A stretch of DNA of 12,718 nucleotides from Saprospiraceae bacterium (GTDB taxonomy: Bacteria > Bacteroidota > Bacteroidia > Bacteroidales > JAIPBB01). The stretch is taken from NCBI GenBank assembly GCA_021739805.1, contig JAIPBB010000143.1, positions 1 to 12,718 on the forward strand, read 5' to 3'. Below the pieces are notes generated by a model. It worked only from the letters and a program-made list of their open reading frames with translations. It ran no database searches and had not been told where the DNA came from. This document shows, piece after piece, positions 6,208-12,573 of this stretch (position 1 is the stretch's first letter; the number at the start of each line of letters is the position of its first letter). The translations under genes and the position numbers were made by a program.

Positions 6208-7704
6208 TTAACAAAAATAGTGTTTTTCTTGTATTATTTTACTCTCATCATACTCAAATCCCTTTCTCCTGTATTTAATAATTTCGTTTAAACAGATAAC
6301 AATCACAAAATAAACAAATACCGAATTATAAGTGCTACCTTTTCCTGAGTAGATTAGAATAGATGTTGCTGACAGTGGCAATGTGATTAGAATTAATTTC
6401 ACATAATCCCAATATTTCTTTCTTATTAAATAATAAATCAATGGAAATATTAACCACCCCAAATAAGAAACAGGTGTTGTTTTAGTTAAAGTTCTGATTA
6501 TTCTTTTTGTAATAATACCCAAATACCAGAGTTTATCAGATTTAATATCTGAAATTACTTTTTCTTTTAAAACATATTCGTACTCATCAATTTCATCAAA
6601 TTTTTTATAGTACAAACTATCCTTATCGTAATACTCGTCAATGTAGTATTTGTCTGAGTATTTAATGTCAATATTATACTTTTCTTTTAGTTTTGGGATT
6701 GCGTATCTATAGGCAACTTTATCATTCCATTCGTAGCCATATTTTGTATCAAAATCACCAAGTCCGCAGAAAATGGGATGCCAAAAAATATGACCCGGAA
6801 TTCGCTTTCCGGTATAAATATGTCCATTATTTTCTTTGACCAATTGTGTGGTTTGTTCATTTTTTGCATTGAAATATCCAATTACAAGTTTCTTGCTTCC
6901 CCAATAAGAAATGACTATGAGTAAGATTATTATAAATTTAGGAAGTAATTTTATATGCTTCGAGAGCAAGTAAATCAGTATTAGCGAAACTAAAACTATT
7001 GTAACTTCATTTCTAATTTCACTAAAAAAACCTATTAGAATAGCAGCGACTAAACCACTCAAAACCAGTTTTAAATACTTTGTGTTCTCCTTAAACAAAA
7101 CATGAAGATTCAAACCCAATACTATAAAAAATAGTGAGCCCATTAATCCAAAAATATTTTTATGAGAATATACTTCATAAAGGAAAAATGGTGTAATATT
7201 TATAAGGAAAACTAATAATAGACCAAAAAAGGAATGATTGATTTTCTTAAATCCGTGATATAAAATAATCAAACTTAGAGTGAAAATAAGAGCATTAAAT
7301 AATTTGATGGATGGGTCTTTAGGTGAGCCTTTTAAAATAGCATTTGGAAGGTAAGCCAATATTCTCGCCTGTTCGCCTAATCGCGACCAATGCTGATATT
7401 CCATTATTAAATCTTCTCCATTTTCTTCAATCTCTTTTATTGCTCCTTCACGAGAATATTCAAGGTCTTCGTTTAAGGTTGCAAGTGGGAAATTCCCGGT
7501 ATAATAGAAAAAGTAAACAAATTTATAAGCTTTATCGGCTGAAAAACCTGATGCATCTTTCCTTGCCTGTCTTTCTTGAGAAAATGGATGTTTTTCGCTT
7601 CTGATATAAAAAATTGTGTTGAGCAGAATAATTGATAAAATAACAATCAACAAGCTTTTGCGTGAATTTAATTTATTGTCAAATTTGATAATTGTATTAA
7701 TCAT
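6208..7704 (-). CDS. Polytopic membrane protein of a glycosyltransferase operon
   Basis: A 498-residue integral membrane protein with about ten predicted transmembrane segments: 16-34, 134-152, 158-178, 184-204, 212-228, 232-248, 254-270, 412-427, 434-452 and 460-476. A large non-membrane loop (about 271-400) is rich in Tyr, Asp and Lys and contains the block HIFWHPIFCGLGDFDTKYGY (305-324). A second loop (about 35-130) follows the first helix. Its start overlaps the stop of the GT2 gene (ATGA at 7701-7704), so translation is probably coupled. Paired with a DPM1/GtrB-type enzyme, a multi-pass protein of this size would be expected to use the polyprenyl-phosphate sugar as donor, as GtrC-like or GT-C enzymes do. 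That is inference: I do not see a definite GT-C motif and the family is not one I can name. Confidence 0.8.
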   Translation of the reverse strand: MINTIIKFDNKLNSRKSLLIVILSIILLNTIFYIRSEKHPFSQERQARKDASGFSADKAYKFVYFFYYTGNFPLATLNEDLEYSREGAIKEIEENGEDLIMEYQHWSRLGEQARILAYLPNAILKGSPKDPSIKLFNALIFTLSLIILYHGFKKINHSFFGLLLVFLINITPFFLYEVYSHKNIFGLMGSLFFIVLGLNLHVLFKENTKYLKLVLSGLVAAILIGFFSEIRNEVTIVLVSLILIYLLSKHIKLLPKFIIILLIVISYWGSKKLVIGYFNAKNEQTTQLVKENNGHIYTGKRIPGHIFWHPIFCGLGDFDTKYGYEWNDKVAYRYAIPKLKEKYNIDIKYSDKYYIDEYYDKDSLYYKKFDEIDEYEYVLKEKVISDIKSDKLWYLGIITKRIIRTLTKTTPVSYLGWLIFPLIYYLIRKKYWDYVKLILITLPLSATSILIYSGKGSTYNSVFVYFVIVICLNEIIKYRRKGFEYDESKIIQEKHYFC

Positions 7705-8648
7705 TCACAAGATTTTTTTTTAATTATATAAATTGGTCTTTTTCGCATTTCCTGTATTGTCTTTTCGAAGTAAAGTGATAAAATAGTAAGGGTAAGAAAT
7801 AACAGGGAAAATGAAAAAGATAAGAAGAGAATAATAGTTGTGTAACCCGAGGGTGGTGTATTTCCAAATAAATACATATACAAACTAAACAGACTGAAAA
7901 TGAACGTAAATCCAATAAAAAGAATGGAAATTATTATGCTTAATCGTAAAGGTTTATTCGAAAATGAAAATATTGCATTTATTGCTAATTTAGTTAAAGC
8001 CAAATAGGAATAATTACTTTTTCCGTATAATCTTGCCGGTGCTTCAAATGATAATAATTTAACCGGAAATCCAATTGATTGAATAAATCCACGAATAAAG
8101 CGATTTTGGTCTCTGAAATTTGATTTAAATATCCTTGCAATCTGTTTGGATATTAGAAAGAAATCTGTTGAATTATCCTGAAATTTTATGGTCGATAATG
8201 AATTAATAATTTTATAAAAGAAAGAAGACATAAGTCGTTTAAAGAAGCTATTATCAGCCCTTTTCAGCCTTTCCATTAAGACAATTTCATAACCATCTTT
8301 AAATGCATTAATCATTTCAGGAATTTTTTCAGGAGGATGCTGTCCATCAGAATCCAAACATATAATTGCTTCACCGCTTGCATTATCAATCCCGGCAATC
8401 ATTGCAGCTTCGTGTCCAAAATTCTTTGAAAATTCAATTAAAATATGCTTAATATTATTGGCCGAATTTACTGCACTAGATTTTATTCCTTCAATAAAAA
8501 GTTGGGTATTATCTGAGCTTCCATCATTTACCCAAATAACTTCAAAATCAGTATCAGCAGTGTTTTTTAAAACTTTTTCCATATTAGACCAAAATGTTAA
8601 TACACCTTGTTCTTCGTTGAATAATGATATTATTACAGATACTTTCAT
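7701..8648 (-). CDS. GtrB/DPM1-type polyprenyl-phosphate glycosyltransferase (GT2)
   Basis: A 315-residue enzyme with a GT-A domain: VSVIISLFNEE at the N-terminus, the nucleotide-binding WVNDGSSDNT (40-48), FSKNFGHEAAMIAGID (73-88), the metal-binding LDSDGQHPPE (Asp99, Asp101), then QNRFIRGF (181-188) and APARLYGKSNYS (203-214). Two C-terminal transmembrane helices (about 236-261 and 268-293) follow. This is the layout of DPM1/GtrB/ArnC-like enzymes, which move a sugar from a nucleotide donor to a polyprenyl phosphate at the inner face of the inner membrane. The sugar cannot be told from sequence. The gene lies 16 bases after the methyltransferase gene and overlaps the membrane-protein gene by four bases, which makes the three an operon. 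Confidence 0.9.
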   Translation of the reverse strand: MKVSVIISLFNEEQGVLTFWSNMEKVLKNTADTDFEVIWVNDGSSDNTQLFIEGIKSSAVNSANNIKHILIEFSKNFGHEAAMIAGIDNASGEAIICLDSDGQHPPEKIPEMINAFKDGYEIVLMERLKRADNSFFKRLMSSFFYKIINSLSTIKFQDNSTDFFLISKQIARIFKSNFRDQNRFIRGFIQSIGFPVKLLSFEAPARLYGKSNYSYLALTKLAINAIFSFSNKPLRLSIIISILFIGFTFIFSLFSLYMYLFGNTPPSGYTTIILFLSFSFSLLFLTLTILSLYFEKTIQEMRKRPIYIIKKKSCE

Positions 8649-8664
8649 TTTTTATAATTTAATC

Positions 8665-9402
8665 TTATTGTTTATTATCCAAAGTTTTAAGGTATTCTTC
8701 AGCCATCTTAATTCTTGGATTACTGCTTTCGTAAAATCTATAGAGAGAAAAATCTTTTCCCACACCATAACATGAACGTTTATTGTTTTCGTAGAAATAT
8801 TTCAGCACTTCTTCGATTTCATCAGCCGTATTTACATGTTCGTATTGCATTAGAGTTGCATAATCCAATCTATATTTGTGTTTGAACTCAATTCCTGTGG
8901 ATATTTTCCATGCCAGTTTCCAAAGGAATCTCCCTTCGTTTGGAATGCTGGTTCTCAAGCTACCACCTTTGCTTAATAAAATGCAGGTTTTTGCTACTAC
9001 TTTTGGTAAATCCAATATATGTTCAAAAGTGGCAACCGATGTAATCCTTTCATATTTTGAATTCAAATCCACTTCATCAATGTCGTTGAAAATATTTTTA
9101 ATTTCAGTAAGATGCTTCGATTTTAAATAAAGCTCTTTATAAGGCTCAATAATATCATAGCAATTTGATTTCTCGTAATTGAGTTGATTTAAAGTCCCGG
9201 CTCCAATTTCCAATGTTTTTTTATCGTGAATTTTGCTAACATCCGATGCAACTTTTTTATGCAACCATGATTCTATCTTGCTGGCAAAACTTGTTACTGA
9301 ACTTTCGCCTTCACGATTCACTTTATAATATTCGTCGTATATTTTCATATAAGCTTCTGGAAGCTTAATTCTTTTTTTAGGATAATCCTTGAATACATTC
9401 AT
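8665..9402 (-). CDS. Class I SAM-dependent methyltransferase
   Basis: A 245-residue protein with the motifs of a class I (Rossmann-fold) methyltransferase: motif I TLEIGAGTLNQL (63-74), an acidic residue at the end of the second strand (IIEP, Glu86), SVATFEHILDLP (122-133, in place of the usual SxxxxEHxxxP) and GGSLRTSIPNEG (146-157). This matches Methyltransf_11/23-type enzymes found in polysaccharide and glycan clusters. The first 50 residues are extra and may contribute to substrate choice. It is the first gene of the glycosyltransferase operon, so its likely substrate is a sugar, lipid-linked sugar or glycan intermediate made by its neighbours. A promoter-like element lies about 42 bases before the ATG. 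Confidence 0.85.
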   Translation of the reverse strand: MNVFKDYPKKRIKLPEAYMKIYDEYYKVNREGESSVTSFASKIESWLHKKVASDVSKIHDKKTLEIGAGTLNQLNYEKSNCYDIIEPYKELYLKSKHLTEIKNIFNDIDEVDLNSKYERITSVATFEHILDLPKVVAKTCILLSKGGSLRTSIPNEGRFLWKLAWKISTGIEFKHKYRLDYATLMQYEHVNTADEIEEVLKYFYENNKRSCYGVGKDFSLYRFYESSNPRIKMAEEYLKTLDNKQ

Positions 9403-9443
9403 AATTAAATTATCTCAATATGGGTAGTGCGGCTTTAATAAGA

Positions 9444-9451
9444 CAAAAATA
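9444..9451 (-). promoter_or_regulatory. Bacteroidota -7 promoter element (TATTTTTG)
   Basis: On the minus strand this reads TATTTTTG, an exact match to TAnnTTTG, about 42 bases before the methyltransferase ATG at 9402. It is the most likely promoter of the three-gene operon. No -33 TTTG is recognisable. Confidence 0.4.
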
Positions 9452-9583
9452 GGATTTATAATTTTAATTTGCGAATCTAATTGATAATTCCCAGAACTGT
9501 TTGTCAAAAAAAATGTATAGCATAAGCTTGCATTTTAGTGTGGTCTTTTTAAATAGTGTCTGCAAGAAAACTATCCTGAATTG

Positions 9584-9630
9584 AAAATCAGCCTTTCCCC
9601 GTTCCGCCAATTGGCGGATGGGCTGATTTT
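9584..9630. repeat. Hairpin 1 of the MITE-like element
   Basis: A 10-bp perfect stem (AAAATCAGCC with GGCTGATTTT) encloses a second, GC-rich palindrome CCGCCAATTGGCGG. As RNA this forms a stable two-step hairpin on either strand. Confidence 0.8.
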
Positions 9631-9676
9631 TAGTGAGTTCACCCTTTAGGCTTGGGGAAAAACTCACTGAAAATCA
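9624..9676. repeat. Hairpin 2 of the MITE-like element, overlapping hairpin 1
   Basis: TGATTTTTAGTGAGTT (9624-9639) pairs with AACTCACTGAAAATCA (9661-9676) at 15 of 16 positions. The single mismatch is a G-T pair. Its left arm reuses TGATTTT (9624-9630), which is also the right arm of hairpin 1, so the two full stems exclude one another. Confidence 0.75.
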
Positions 9677-9730
9677 ATATTTGTCAGGTTTTCTTGCAGA
9701 CACTAAATAGTTCAATATTTAAACTCAAAA

Positions 9731-10570
9731 CTATTTAATCATTGCTCCCACAGCCATCATTCTTTGAGAAAATTTCTCCTCCACCTTTTTATTTTGGAAA
9801 TTCTCTCGATAAATATTTTCAATTCTAAAGTAAATCTTAGTACCGGGAGGGTCTGATTTTAGATTATTTCCAAGGGGTACATTTATACCTTTTGAAGCGT
9901 CTTTGCCATAACCACTGAATGAACCTACCCTTGAAGGAGCACCTAAACTTCTGTGGGCTAATAAATCAATTTTATTGATTATATAACGAGCATCCTTAGG
10001 AAAAGCAGACAAGAATTCTGCATCAGGAATTAGCCGGATGGTACAATTACTTTTCTTATTTATTGTTGTTAATCCATTATATTCTTTTCCATTGACAATA
10101 AGTTGGATTTCAGGTTTTGGTGGTTTAATTATTTCGTATTTTTTCACCCATTTTTTTATACTACCATCAGGAGAGGAAGCTTGATAACTGAGTAAACAAG
10201 TTCTGCCAGATGGTATAATAACAAAAGTGAATTTCCTATTCTGGCTTCCAGAAGTCAAAACAGTAGCATTTGTTGCATTTATCGCTGGATCTGTCCACCC
10301 TTCGGGCAAGTCAAGATGAATGGTATTTCCACATTGGTAATAAAAAACATCAAAAGATGTACTTAGAGTAGGCTCTTCTTTATATTCTGTAACTGTAATA
10401 GTATCTGTATGATAAATAGTATCTGTATGGTAAACTGTATCGACCGGAACATCAGAAATATCTGCATTTTTGGATTTAACAGAAGAAGTTTTCGAATTTT
10501 CGGGACAATCTTTACAAGCTGAGAATACTATAAGCAATAAAAAAGACGAAAATAGAAATAGGTGTTTCAT
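9731..10570 (-). CDS. Lipoprotein resembling the C-terminal domains of GldM
   Basis: A 279-residue protein starting MKHLFLFSSFLLLIVFSAC, a lipoprotein signal with Cys19 acylated. This ATG (10568-10570) is preferred over one 22 codons upstream because the extension would bury the signal. A linker (20-70) contains two tandem YHTDTI units (VDTVYHTDTIYHTDTITV). From about 72 the pattern is SFDVFYYQCGNTIHLDLPE, a central segment closing with YEIIKPPKPEIQLIVNG (145-161), then a final beta domain with VGSFSGYGKDASK and PPGTKIYFRIENI (241-253). GldM of the T9SS motor has a similar order: a 'YIGVDNPL..I.V' domain, an FRVK-x-x-PDP hinge, then a domain ending 'GxKIYFExI'. The likeness is from memory and weak in identity, so this is a GldM-like fold at most, without the N-terminal transmembrane and coiled-coil parts. 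Function unknown; envelope location is well supported. Confidence 0.6.
   Translation of the reverse strand: MKHLFLFSSFLLLIVFSACKDCPENSKTSSVKSKNADISDVPVDTVYHTDTIYHTDTITVTEYKEEPTLSTSFDVFYYQCGNTIHLDLPEGWTDPAINATNATVLTSGSQNRKFTFVIIPSGRTCLLSYQASSPDGSIKKWVKKYEIIKPPKPEIQLIVNGKEYNGLTTINKKSNCTIRLIPDAEFLSAFPKDARYIINKIDLLAHRSLGAPSRVGSFSGYGKDASKGINVPLGNNLKSDPPGTKIYFRIENIYRENFQNKKVEEKFSQRMMAVGAMIK
10399..10434. repeat. 18-bp tandem repeat coding for the YHTDTI linker
   Basis: Two adjacent 18-bp units, TAGTATCTGTATGATAAA (10399-10416) and TAGTATCTGTATGGTAAA (10417-10434), differ at one base. They keep the reading frame and give the YHTDTI duplication in the lipoprotein linker. Copy number could vary between strains without breaking the gene. 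Confidence 0.85.
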
Positions 10571-10633
10571 GGCTTTTTTTTTTAATTTATATAATAAGAC
10601 CGTAGATTTAATATAACAAAGTAAAACAAAATA

Positions 10634-10641
10634 CAAATATA
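10634..10641 (-). promoter_or_regulatory. Bacteroidota -7 promoter element (TATATTTG)
   Basis: On the minus strand this reads TATATTTG, an exact TAnnTTTG match, 64 bases before the ATG of the GldM-like lipoprotein gene. No -33 element is seen. Confidence 0.35.
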
Positions 10642-10684
10642 ATTCACAGAGGTCATGCCTGCATTTTATTTCGGCAGATAAATG

Positions 10685-10720
10685 GGAGAGGTTCTAACTG
10701 TCAGTGTTTACTGATGGGGC
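10685..10720. terminator. Possible hairpin at the end of the peptidase gene
   Basis: TCAGT-GTTT-ACTGA (10701-10714) forms a 5-bp stem covering the peptidase stop codon. It has no T run after it on the minus strand, so it is a weak terminator candidate or another structural element. Confidence 0.25.
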
Positions 10721-11591
10721 GGGCTATTCGATTGTAGCTAGTTGTTTTTAATTTAGTCGTTTTAAAGATATCTTCTTTCGCTACAAATTGTCTGAAATCT
10801 ATTAGAAATTTATCAAAATCAATCCCATATATCTGTTTGAAGATTTTATCATGGTCATTATCCTTCAATAGGCTTTTCATATATAATAGAAATTTTGTCT
10901 TTCCATAATTTGCAACCAAAAAATCTACAATGCAACCAAACTCAGAATACATAAAAGTAATCCGATACTTAACATTAAACTTTGTTTTGTCTTCTCTATT
11001 TGTTTTAAAATCAAAGGGAGGTAAAAAATTTCCCTGTGCCATAGCATGATAAGTCTCATCTTTACTTGGATAGAATGAAGTTCCCATTTGATTTGTGCTA
11101 TAAACGGCAATACCTTCCATTAACCACGCAGGATATTGATATGACTCTAAATAGCTCATCTTTTGCATCAACAAAACATGAGAAAGCTCATGTCGTACAT
11201 AAATTTCTAAAGAGATTATTCCTTTTTGGTCTTCTTTAAGTGCCCAGGGAGAGATGATTAATCTACCACTTGGATAAGCCGAAAATCTGGCTTTGGAAAA
11301 TGAACGTTTAATGAAGTTCAGACTATCTCTAAAAATAAATATTTCAGGTTTTGGTGTAAACTTTAAATCATGAAAATTCTCTATGGAAGGAATTAAAGTA
11401 TCAATTCTTATAAAATCATTATAGTCAGCACCCTTTTGAACATAAATGATTGTATTTGTTAGTTCATGCTTAGTAAATCCTATAATTATCGGCGAAAACG
11501 TGAAAAGTTTGCTGAATAAAAGCAAATAACCTACAAATCCAAATACTATAATTATTATCCCAATTAATATCTTTTTCATTTTGTTTATCAT
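10701..11591 (-). CDS. Membrane-anchored MA-type (gluzincin) zinc peptidase
   Basis: A 296-residue protein with one N-terminal membrane helix (about 6-28) and no signal cleavage site, so the rest is probably periplasmic and anchored. The zinc motif HELSH (His134, Glu135, His138) is followed 21 residues later by WLMEGIAVY, whose Glu159 is the expected third ligand. HExxH plus the (N/W)-x-x-E-G pattern is the signature of the peptidase MA-like gluzincins. Upstream, FIFRDSLNFIK and SGRLIISP match the edge-strand region typical of that fold. The active-site residues are intact. Substrate unknown. An ATG four codons further in (11579) gives MKKILIGIIII and is an alternative start. The C-terminal 15 or so residues (KTTSYNRIARPISKH) look like an unstructured tail. 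The gene lies between two lipoprotein genes on the same strand with gaps of 130 and 83 bases. Confidence 0.8.
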   Translation of the reverse strand: MINKMKKILIGIIIIVFGFVGYLLLFSKLFTFSPIIIGFTKHELTNTIIYVQKGADYNDFIRIDTLIPSIENFHDLKFTPKPEIFIFRDSLNFIKRSFSKARFSAYPSGRLIISPWALKEDQKGIISLEIYVRHELSHVLLMQKMSYLESYQYPAWLMEGIAVYSTNQMGTSFYPSKDETYHAMAQGNFLPPFDFKTNREDKTKFNVKYRITFMYSEFGCIVDFLVANYGKTKFLLYMKSLLKDNDHDKIFKQIYGIDFDKFLIDFRQFVAKEDIFKTTKLKTTSYNRIARPISKH

Positions 11592-11631
11592 TGTCCAAGT
11601 ACGTTTTTACAATTGGCTACAACGGCTTGAA

Positions 11632-11656
11632 AAAAAGCGTTTTAATGATTTTTATT
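11632..11656. repeat. 25-bp direct repeat, left copy
   Basis: A sequence of 25 bases containing AAAGCGTTTTAATGATTTTT is repeated exactly at 12442-12466. Beside it on the left, GGCTACAACGGCTTGA resembles TGCCAACGTACTTAA next to the right copy, so the related segment is about 40 bases long. It lies between the stop of the 246-residue lipoprotein gene and the start of the peptidase gene. Confidence 0.8.
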
Positions 11657-11674
11657 TTTTGTGGCAAATGTTAT

Positions 11675-12415
11675 TTATTTTCTTACAAAGGTATCACCCT
11701 CAAAATAATAATTACCCATTTTCATATCTATTGTGTTTAAACATTCACCAATATATTTTTGATCTAAACTATCAAGAATAATAATTTTATTAGCTGAATC
11801 TAATTTTACATTATATTCCCAAAAACATTCCCTGAAATATGATGTGTCAACTTCACCACCTGTTGCATAACTCGTGTTCAAATAATTTGCAGAGAATATT
11901 TCTTTCTGCCGATTCATATCCCAAATTGAATATCCGCTTAAACTTCGAGCCCATTCACCAGCATCAAGTCCTGATGGATACTGAATTCCATAATAATGGT
12001 ACATTTCAGTGTGCCAATCTACTATTAATGCAGGATAAAGACCATTTCCAAGTCTGATAGTATCTAAATTAATTTCTTCAAATTGAAACATACCTGTCTC
12101 AAATAATTGGAAAACATTATTTTCACCATAGTGAAATGATATAGTCAAGCTTGGGTTTAAATAGGTATGTTCATCGTATCCTATTTCAACATAAGGTGTT
12201 TCCCATTGTGCATATTTGGCTATTGGTACAAACTCCTTATATTTTTTTTCAGCATTTGAAAAATGAACATCATTAATTGAAGTATTAACGCTATCTGGTT
12301 GACTCTTGGCTATATTCTCTGAAATTTTATTCTCTGCATTTTTATTAGAACATGACATCAATAAGAATAGGAATAAAATTAGATATATTGTTTTTATTTT
12401 AGGGAGATTACTCAT
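11675..12415 (-). CDS. Predicted lipoprotein of unknown function
   Basis: A 246-residue protein with a lipoprotein signal (KIKTIYLILFLFLLMSC, Cys22). A polar linker (23-55, rich in Asn, Ser and Lys) is followed by a compact domain with many aromatic residues: YVEIGYDEHTYLNPSLTISF, LGNGLYPALIVDWHTEMYHY, GYSIWDMNRQKEIFSANY and, at the end, GNYYFEGDTFVRK. Three cysteines occur in the mature part counting the acylated one (Cys22, one in FRECFW and one in GECLNT). The last two could form a disulphide. I recognise no family. The gene is bracketed by 25-bp perfect direct repeats 810 bases apart. No TAnnTTTG element lies in front of the ATG, so it may depend on outside transcription. Confidence 0.75.
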   Translation of the reverse strand: MSNLPKIKTIYLILFLFLLMSCSNKNAENKISENIAKSQPDSVNTSINDVHFSNAEKKYKEFVPIAKYAQWETPYVEIGYDEHTYLNPSLTISFHYGENNVFQLFETGMFQFEEINLDTIRLGNGLYPALIVDWHTEMYHYYGIQYPSGLDAGEWARSLSGYSIWDMNRQKEIFSANYLNTSYATGGEVDTSYFRECFWEYNVKLDSANKIIILDSLDQKYIGECLNTIDMKMGNYYFEGDTFVRK

Positions 12416-12573
12416 TTTTAATATTTGCCAACGTACTTAATAAAAAGCGTTTTAATGATTTTTATTGTTAAAAGTTTTTCATCATGTTTTAATTGTTTCT
12501 TTTAATCTATGTATTAGAAGAATTAGAGTTTTATGAAATTTTTTGTGAAAAATTATTCTTTAATTATTCGACC
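12416..12573. other. AT-rich intergenic region
   Basis: Besides the 25-bp repeat, this region has an all-AT inverted repeat (AATTTTT-TGTG-AAAAATT, about 12537-12555) that might help end the gene to the right. I see no gene and no -7 element in it. Confidence 0.4.
12442..12466. repeat. 25-bp direct repeat, right copy
   Basis: Exact copy of 11632-11656, in the same orientation, 27 bases upstream of the ATG of the repeat-bounded lipoprotein gene. The two copies are 810 bases apart and enclose that gene completely. Confidence 0.8.

Larger units (their letters stand above)
9555..9704. mobile_element. MITE-like element, 150 bp, with 4-bp target duplication
   Basis: The ends are perfect inverted repeats: AGTGTCTGCAAGAAAAC (9555-9571) and its complement at 9688-9704. 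With the adjoining T/A the repeat is 18 bp. The element is flanked by AAAT on both sides (9551-9554 and 9705-9708), as expected of a target-site duplication. The interior has no credible gene but is packed with inverted repeats: AAAATCAGCC (9584-9593) with GGCTGATTTT (9621-9630), enclosing the 14-bp palindrome CCGCCAATTGGCGG (9604-9617), and a second stem at 9624-9639/9661-9676. It is richer in G+C than its surroundings. Short size, terminal repeats and no transposase fit a miniature inverted-repeat element moved by a transposase encoded elsewhere. The parent family is not identifiable here. Confidence 0.75.
9403..9730. other. Intergenic region holding a promoter and a MITE-like element
   Basis: These 328 bases between the methyltransferase start and the stop of the GldM-like lipoprotein gene hold a -7 element (9444-9451), an AT-rich stretch with an AAAATG/CATTTT inverted repeat around 9509-9536 followed on the minus strand by T8 (possible terminator of the unit to the right), and the 150-bp inverted-repeat element described separately. 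A 67-codon open frame across it (9464-9667, minus) is not credible as a gene because its first half lies in the inverted-repeat element. Confidence 0.6.

Noticed and set aside
9464..9667. Minus-strand open frame of 67 codons
   Set aside because: Its first half is made of the inverted repeats of the MITE-like element and the rest is AT-rich intergenic DNA; no protein-like features.
10571..10636. Upstream in-frame ATG extending the GldM-like lipoprotein by 22 residues
   Set aside because: It would bury the lipoprotein signal and overlaps the likely promoter element at 10634-10641.
10690..12470. Integron cassettes with attC sites around the peptidase and lipoprotein genes
   Set aside because: The closest core-like strings (GTTAGAA near 10695 and GTTGGCA near 12428, minus strand) do not fit GTTRRRY, no matching RYYYAAC partners form an attC-like hairpin, and no integrase is visible. 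Only the repeat-bounded unit itself is reported.
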